The notes beneath the pieces are model-generated. The model saw only the letters and a program-made list of their open reading frames with translations, searched no databases and was not told the origin of the DNA. A stretch of 64,000 nt of DNA, taken from positions 310,001 to 374,000 of the forward strand of contig NZ_BARF01000014.1 of the NCBI RefSeq assembly GCF_000367365.1, read 5' to 3'. This stretch comes from Streptomyces prunicolor NBRC 13075. Its GTDB lineage: Bacteria > Actinomycetota > Actinomycetes > Streptomycetales > Streptomycetaceae. The translations under genes and the position numbers were made by a program. This document shows positions 59,086 through 64,000 of this stretch, in pieces. Position 1 is the first letter of the stretch. Every line of letters starts with the position of its first letter.

Positions 59086-61460
59086 GCGGACAACTCCCGG
59101 TTCGGGGCGCCGTTCAGCGCGCGGTGCACGGTCTCGAGGGTGATCGGTGTGTCGTCGAGCTCGACACCGGTCGGGCGCAGGGCGTCGTTCACTGCGTTCA
59201 GTACGGCGGCGGGCGCCCCGATAGTGCCGCCCTCACCGGCACCCTTGGCACCGGTCTCGGTGAACGCGCAGGGCGTCTCCAGGTGATGGATCAGCACGTC
59301 CGGGATCTCGTGCGCGGTGGGCACCTTGTAGTCCATGAAGCCGGTCGCCGACGGCTCGCCCTGCGCGTCGTACGTCACCTGCTCGAACAGCGCACCCGCG
59401 ATGCCCTGCGCGATGCCGCCCCGGCACTGCCCCTCCACGACCTGCGGGTTGATGGCGACTCCGCAGTCCTCGACGCACACGTACCGCAGGATCTCCACCT
59501 GCCCGGTGCCCGCGTGGAGTTCGACGACGCAGGCGTGGGTGGCGTTGGAGAAGGTGCCGTCGTTGAAGACGTCGAAGGTGGCGGTGACCGACAGGCCCGG
59601 CTCTATGTCCTTCGGCAGCAAGTGCGCCTGGAGGTAGGCGATATCGGCGATCTCCTCGTAGGTCAGGACGTCGGAGGCGCTACGGCGACGGGCCGCGCCG
59701 CCCGCCAACTCCACCTCGTCCGGGGCAACTCCCCAGCGGGAAGCGGCGATCGCGCACAGCTTCTCGCCGAGCTTCGCCGCGCCCAGGCGTACCGCGCTGC
59801 CGCCGATGGTGATGGAGCGGCTGGCGAAGGTGCCGAAGCCGTACGTGATGCGGTCGGTGTCGCCCTGATGGAGCCTCACCTTGGCGATGTCCAGGCCGAG
59901 TTCGTCGGCGACGATCTGCGCCATCGTCGTCTCGTGGCTCTGGCCGTGGTTCATCGTGCCGGTGGTGAAGGTGACCGTGCCGCTGGTGTCCATCCGCACC
60001 TCGGAGATGTCGAAGCCGGGCACCACCTTCATCTTGCGCTGCGCGAAGGCCGCCGAGCCGTAGCCGGTGCGCTCGCTGAAACACGAGTAGCCGATGCCGA
60101 TGTGCCGGCCCTCGGCCGCCGCCGCTGCCCGCTTCTCGTACCAGCCCTCCGCCCGGACGGACCGCTCGCACAGGTCGAGCGACTCCAGGTAGGAACCCGG
60201 GTCGTAGGTGATGGAGTTGACGCCCGTGTACGGGAAGTCGGTGATGACGTTGCGGCGGCGGATCTCGACCGGATCCAGGGCCAGTTCGCGGGCGGCGCGC
60301 TCGAAGAGCCGCTCCATGACCATGACGTACTGCGGCCGGCTCACCCCGCGATACGGGCCGGTGGGCGCCTTGTTGGTGGTGACCGCACGGCCCCGCACCC
60401 GGTACGCGGGGAGCTGGTAGACGCCGGGCATCTCGGCGGATGCCATCAGCGGCTCGATGCCCGCCGTGAAGGGGTAGCAGGAGTACGCGCCCATGTCGCA
60501 GACCACGTCGGCGTCGAGCGCGAGGATCCGGCCCTCGGCGTCGAAGGCCGCGCGCGCCCGGTAGTGCTGCTCGCGGGCGAGGAACGACGCGGACAGGGCG
60601 TCCTTGCGGTCCTCGATCCACTTCACCGGCCGACGCAGCCGCAGGGCTGCTGCCGCCGCGGCGATCTCCTCGCGGCCCACCACGCACTTCTGGCCGAACC
60701 CGCCGCCCATGTCGGGCACCACGACCCGCACCGCACGCTCGTCGAGGCGCAGGCAGCGGGACGCCACCGTCCTTACCTGGTGCGGGATTTGGGTGCAGGT
60801 GTGCAGGACGAGCTGTTCCTCGCGGTCGTCCCAGTGGGCCACGGCGCCCCGGGTCTCCAGCGGCAGTGCGTTCTGCCGACCGGTCCTGGTGTCGACCTCG
60901 ACGACACAGGGTGCCGAGTCGAAGATCCCGTCGATGCCGTCCGTCGCGAAGAGCGAGACGTCCACGAGAGTGTTGCGCGCGGCTTCGGCGTGGACGAGCG
61001 GCGCGTCGGCCGCGAACGCCGCCTCCTCGGACATGACCGGCGGCAGCGTGACGTACGAGACCTTCGCCGCCTCCAGGCCGTCCTCCGCCGCGTACGCGTC
61101 CCGGGCCACGACGATCGCGATCGGCTCACCGACGTAGCGGACCTTCTCGCGGGCCAGGACCGGCATCGCGGTCGGGACGAACTCCGAGAGCGGGCGCCCC
61201 AGTTGGGCCACGATGTCGCCCAGCTCCAGGTCCTCGGCCGTGAACACCGCGACAACGCCCGGGACTTCAAGCACTGCCGACACGTCCACCGAGGCCAGCT
61301 CGGCGTGCGCGACCGTGCTGCGCACGAACTGGGCGTGCAGCATGCCGGGGAGCGCGATGTCGTCCACGAAGCGGCCACGTCCGGCGAGCAGGCGCGGATC
61401 CTCTCGACGGCGAATCGCCTTGCCCACCAACTTGCTGTCATTCAGGGGCACTTCACTCAT
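59082..61460 (-). CDS. Molybdenum hydroxylase large subunit (Moco)
   Basis: A 792-aa xanthine-oxidase-family large subunit. It starts VGKAIRRREDPRLLAGRGRF, has VVVPDMGGGFGQK (Moco loop), an active-site loop PTGPYRGVSRPQYV, GTMNHGQSHETTMAQIVADE, the GSRSI-like pterin contact FASRSITIGGS, and the C-terminal catalytic Glu in TGAKGAGEGG. The CO-dehydrogenase hallmark AYRCSFR is absent, so this is not a CO dehydrogenase but a hydroxylase of an N-heterocycle or similar. Within this cluster, nicotinate or picolinate are the best candidates. ATGA overlaps on both sides. Confidence 0.93.
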   Translation of the reverse strand: MSEVPLNDSKLVGKAIRRREDPRLLAGRGRFVDDIALPGMLHAQFVRSTVAHAELASVDVSAVLEVPGVVAVFTAEDLELGDIVAQLGRPLSEFVPTAMPVLAREKVRYVGEPIAIVVARDAYAAEDGLEAAKVSYVTLPPVMSEEAAFAADAPLVHAEAARNTLVDVSLFATDGIDGIFDSAPCVVEVDTRTGRQNALPLETRGAVAHWDDREEQLVLHTCTQIPHQVRTVASRCLRLDERAVRVVVPDMGGGFGQKCVVGREEIAAAAAALRLRRPVKWIEDRKDALSASFLAREQHYRARAAFDAEGRILALDADVVCDMGAYSCYPFTAGIEPLMASAEMPGVYQLPAYRVRGRAVTTNKAPTGPYRGVSRPQYVMVMERLFERAARELALDPVEIRRRNVITDFPYTGVNSITYDPGSYLESLDLCERSVRAEGWYEKRAAAAAEGRHIGIGYSCFSERTGYGSAAFAQRKMKVVPGFDISEVRMDTSGTVTFTTGTMNHGQSHETTMAQIVADELGLDIAKVRLHQGDTDRITYGFGTFASRSITIGGSAVRLGAAKLGEKLCAIAASRWGVAPDEVELAGGAARRRSASDVLTYEEIADIAYLQAHLLPKDIEPGLSVTATFDVFNDGTFSNATHACVVELHAGTGQVEILRYVCVEDCGVAINPQVVEGQCRGGIAQGIAGALFEQVTYDAQGEPSATGFMDYKVPTAHEIPDVLIHHLETPCAFTETGAKGAGEGGTIGAPAAVLNAVNDALRPTGVELDDTPITLETVHRALNGAPNRELSA

Positions 61461-62305
61461 CGGGACACCGCTTCCTCGCAGGCGCGTCGGACCAGGGTCC
61501 GGACGAGTTCCTTGCGGTAGTGCGTGCTGCCGGATGCGTCGGCGGGCGGCTCCACGGCCTCCGCCGCAACCGCCGCGCACGCCTCGAAGGAGCCACCGTC
61601 GGTCAACACCGCCTCGGCCTCCGGCACTCGGACGGCGGCGGACGCCACCCCGCCGAGCGCCACCCGGCCCCCGCGCACCTCGCCGCCCTCCACATCGAGG
61701 TCGACGGTGGCGGCCACGAGGGCGAAGTCCCCACGCCGTTCGGCGAATTCGGTGAGCGCGGCGTGCGGTGCGGGACGCGGGAAGACGATCTCGACGAGGA
61801 TCTCGTCCGGTTCGAGGGCCGTCGTGTAGTAGCCGTGGAAGAAGTCCCCGGCCGGGACGGTGCGTTCACCGTGCGGCCCGCGCACCACGAACTCCGCGCC
61901 GAGCGTCACCGCGAGCAGACACCACTCGGCAGTGGCGTCGCCGTGCGCCATGCTGCCGCCGACCGTGCCACGGGTGCGGATCGGGAGGTGCCCGATCCAG
62001 GTCATGGCCCTCCGCAGGACCTCGAAGCCCGCCCCCAGCACCCCAGTTGGGTCGGTCTCCACCGTGTGGTGGGTGGTGAGCGCCCCGATGCGCAGTCCGC
62101 CGTCGGCGTCCCGGTGCATCCGGTCCAGTTCGCGCAGGCCGCCGATGTCGACGAGGTGGCGCGGCCGGGCCAGCCGGTAGTTCATCATCGCGACGAGACT
62201 CTGGCCGCCGGCGATGACCTTGGCGTCGTCGCCGAGTTCGGCCAGCAGCCGCGCGGCGCCGTCGACGTCGCGGGCCCGGTGGTACTGGAAGGGGGCGGGC
62301 TTCAT
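61457..62305 (-). CDS. Molybdenum hydroxylase medium subunit, FAD
   Basis: A 282-aa FAD-binding subunit (CoxM type): AKVIAGGQSLVAMMNYRLARP (first FAD loop), TRGTVGGSMAHGDATAEW (second FAD loop), and the C-terminal CO_deh_flav domain around GVASAAVRVPEAEAVL. It passes electrons from the Fe-S subunit to the acceptor. GGAGG precedes the ATG, 41 bp after the MFS stop; its TGA overlaps the large-subunit ATG. With the next two genes it forms a complete three-subunit enzyme. Confidence 0.95.
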   Translation of the reverse strand: MKPAPFQYHRARDVDGAARLLAELGDDAKVIAGGQSLVAMMNYRLARPRHLVDIGGLRELDRMHRDADGGLRIGALTTHHTVETDPTGVLGAGFEVLRRAMTWIGHLPIRTRGTVGGSMAHGDATAEWCLLAVTLGAEFVVRGPHGERTVPAGDFFHGYYTTALEPDEILVEIVFPRPAPHAALTEFAERRGDFALVAATVDLDVEGGEVRGGRVALGGVASAAVRVPEAEAVLTDGGSFEACAAVAAEAVEPPADASGSTHYRKELVRTLVRRACEEAVSR

Positions 62306-62346
62306 GGTCCTCCGTAAGTGGTCGGGCGGCCCGGGAGGGCTGTGCC

Positions 62347-63744
62347 TCAGAGCGCCGGCTGCTCGGCGACGCTCAGCCGGGGGAGGGCCGACGGCTCCTC
62401 CTCGTCGGCGTCGAGGACCCGGCCCTTCGTCTCCGGTGCCGCGAACGCCATCCACACGACGGCCAGCAGGACCGCGACTCCCAATACGGCGAAGGTCGTT
62501 GCCAGCCCCAGCGCGGGCCACATCAGCGAGCCGAACAGCATCGGGGCGAAACCGGTGAGCGCCCGGCTGACCGACGAGGCCCAGCCGAAGCCGCTGGCCC
62601 GCAGTTCGGTGGGGTACAGCTCGGAGGCGTACGCGTACAGGGCGGGGATGGTGAGCTGGATCAGGAAGCCGAAGACGGCGATCGCCACGACGGACCCGGT
62701 GGGCATGTCCATCACCAGCGCGAACACGACCAGCGCGACGGAGGCGATCGGTGCCGAGATCCCGATGAGCCACTTGCGGCCGACGATGTCGACGAGGGCC
62801 GTGGACACCAGCACGCCAATGATGCCGACCCCGCTCATCAGGGTGGTCTTCATGAAGGCCGCGGTGTCACCGAGGCCCTCGTCCTTCAGGATGGTCGGCA
62901 TCCAGCTCAGGGCCGCGTAGTAGACCAGCATGATCGTGGCGAACAGCAGCCAGGCCGCGGAGGTGATGCGCGGGCTGAACTTCCATATGCGGCGCAGCTG
63001 TTCGGCCGCGGCGGCCACTCCGCGCGGGCCGGTCTCGGCGACGGGCTCCGGGATCGTGTACAGCTCGGCGGGCGTGCCGGCGCGGGCGACCAGGTCGTCG
63101 ATGACCTGCCTGGCCTCCACCTCCCGGCCCTTCTTCGCCAGGTAGACGGGCGACTCCGGGATGCCGCGGCGGGCCCAGAAGAGCAGCAGCGCGGGCACGA
63201 CCATCGTCGTCAGCATCCACCGCCAGTTCCCGTCGACCGTCAGCAGCGCCGTCGACACGAACCCGCACAGCGTGACGCCCACCGGCCACCACACATCGAG
63301 CCCGGTGAGCACCCGGCCCCGGTACTTGCGCGGTGAGAACTCGCTGACCAGCGCGTAGTCCACGGGGATACAGCCGCCGAGACCGATGCCCGCGAGGAAG
63401 CGCAGGGCGAGGAAGACCGGGTAGGTGGGCGAGAGCGCGCCGAGGACGGAGAAGACGGCGAAGATCAGCAGCGTGACGCTGAACGCTTTCTTGCGGCCGA
63501 TCCGGTCCGCGACCGAGCCCCACGCGATGGCGCCTACGGCCATGCCGACGAGGTTGGCGGTGGCGACGTACCCGCGATCGCTCAGCGAGAGGTCGAAGTG
63601 CTCACCCACCAGCGGCATCAGGAAGCCGTTGAGGGCGATGTCGTAGGCGTCGAAGAGGTAGCCGAGGCCGCCGATGATGAAGATCTTTCCCTGGACGGGC
63701 CATTTCCAGGGGAGTTCCTGAACTATCTGATCGCCTGTTTTCAC
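62347..63744 (-). CDS. MFS transporter (NicT/aromatic-acid-like)
   Basis: A 465-aa sugar/organic-acid-type MFS protein: FIIGGLGYLFDAYDIALNGFLMP in helix 1, motif GSVADRIGRKKAF, RFLAGIGLGGCIPVDYALVSEF in helix 4-5, GRKWLIGIS, and AYASELYPTELRASGFG near helix 10. It resembles the aromatic-acid and NicT-like uptake transporters and the SV2 family. As the upstream neighbour of the hydroxylase, it most likely imports the N-heterocyclic acid. The GTG has GGAG 7 nt upstream; longer in-frame starts are not supported. Confidence 0.9.
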   Translation of the reverse strand: MKTGDQIVQELPWKWPVQGKIFIIGGLGYLFDAYDIALNGFLMPLVGEHFDLSLSDRGYVATANLVGMAVGAIAWGSVADRIGRKKAFSVTLLIFAVFSVLGALSPTYPVFLALRFLAGIGLGGCIPVDYALVSEFSPRKYRGRVLTGLDVWWPVGVTLCGFVSTALLTVDGNWRWMLTTMVVPALLLFWARRGIPESPVYLAKKGREVEARQVIDDLVARAGTPAELYTIPEPVAETGPRGVAAAAEQLRRIWKFSPRITSAAWLLFATIMLVYYAALSWMPTILKDEGLGDTAAFMKTTLMSGVGIIGVLVSTALVDIVGRKWLIGISAPIASVALVVFALVMDMPTGSVVAIAVFGFLIQLTIPALYAYASELYPTELRASGFGWASSVSRALTGFAPMLFGSLMWPALGLATTFAVLGVAVLLAVVWMAFAAPETKGRVLDADEEEPSALPRLSVAEQPAL

Positions 63745-63863
63745 GTTCGCTCCACGGTGTTGCGTGTCTGGTACGTGCCGCACGATTGCGGGCGCGCTTT
63801 TTCGCGGGGCTCCGGCGTGCGGACCGGATGGTGGGTGCAGGGGGTGGCAGTTCTTGAGGGGGC

Positions 63864-64000
63864 TCAGCGCGCGAACTGGTACGAGAACGCGCCGAGATCC
63901 GGGTCGTTGAGCGGCGTGCCGGACCACAGCCAGTCGTAGGAGAGGTCCGACTCGCCGTCGAAGTTCCGCAACTTCTCGTCCCTGGCCCGCTGTTCGGGGC
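63864..64000 (-). CDS. 3' end of an unidentified enzyme (partial)
   Basis: The last 44 codons of a minus-strand gene enter from the right edge. The visible C-terminus contains FDGESDLSYDWLWSG and ends AFSYQFAR. I cannot name it. An aromatic-rich C-terminal tail like this would suit a FAD monooxygenase, the enzyme needed after the molybdenum hydroxylase, but that is a guess from context. It lies 119 bp upstream of the MFS gene on the same strand, so it probably belongs to the cluster. Confidence 0.5.
   Translation of the reverse strand, partial: PEQRARDEKLRNFDGESDLSYDWLWSGTPLNDPDLGAFSYQFAR

Noticed and set aside
59055..61520. Very long plus-strand open frame (over 800 codons) opposite the molybdenum hydroxylase large subunit
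   Set aside because: It is a mirror of GC-rich third positions in the real gene; its translation is Arg/Gly/His-rich with no domain, while the minus strand has an intact enzyme.
59082..62305. CO dehydrogenase (coxMSL)
   Set aside because: Subunit order and CoxG gene are suggestive, but the large subunit lacks the AYRCSFR active-site loop and the neighbours form a maleamate pathway.
1..64000. CRISPR arrays, tRNA or rRNA genes, insertion sequences, integrase or attachment sites
   Set aside because: I looked for spaced identical repeats, transposase motifs and tRNA-like T-loops and saw none. The only tandem repeats are the short ones at 28061 and 42694.

Overview
The window is high-GC actinobacterial DNA, almost certainly from a Streptomyces chromosome. 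This rests on codon bias and on lineage-typical families: an SsgA-like cell-division regulator, a DUF397/XRE-DUF5753 pair, two SAV_2177-type methyltransferases, a DUF5937 ArsR regulator and an MmyB-type regulator. It also rests on many promoters of the form TANNNT, 5-7 nt, start codon, which give leaderless mRNAs. I see no rRNA, tRNA, CRISPR array, IS element or phage. The content is accessory metabolism, transport and regulation.

Layout. 1-4.4 kb: the end of a MarR gene, Dps, a pyruvate-oxidase-like ThDP enzyme and a haloperoxidase-type esterase. 4.6-9.2 kb: an esterase, an unknown protein, a methyltransferase, an anti-sigma kinase/STAS pair and an SsgA-like protein. 9.4-14.5 kb: an MMPL pump, a secreted chagasin-like protein, a PobA-like hydroxylase and an alpha/beta hydrolase lacking its serine. 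14.7-18.5 kb: a cysteine-containing leader peptide before two flavin monooxygenases, then an ArsR regulator. 18.6-26.7 kb: DUF1684, DUF397/XRE, a methyltransferase, a degenerate sigma-like protein, DUF427 and unknown membrane and small proteins. 26.8-32.3 kb: two cobalamin riboswitches, one before cobalt transporter CbtBA and one before a B12-type ABC importer. 32.3-41.5 kb: oxidoreductases, a Doc-like toxin-antitoxin pair, a GlxA-type regulator, GAPDH, a CocE hydrolase and its TetR regulator. 42-48 kb: a two-component system whose kinase carries an extra membrane-anchored domain, a Tat hydrolase and an MFS exporter. 48-54.9 kb: a secreted GH78 rhamnosidase, an MFS transporter, an acyltransferase and a CatB-type acetyltransferase.

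54.9-64 kb is the most coherent block. It is a minus-strand catabolic operon: an MFS uptake protein, a three-subunit molybdenum hydroxylase with a CoxG-like accessory protein, a maleamate-amidase-like isochorismatase, an N-formylmaleamate-deformylase-like hydrolase, a MarR regulator with an adjacent palindrome, and maleate isomerase. Together they match the maleamate pathway for nicotinate or picolinate: ring hydroxylation, then N-formylmaleamate, maleamate, maleate and fumarate. The ring-opening dioxygenase is not in view. The operon continues past the right edge.
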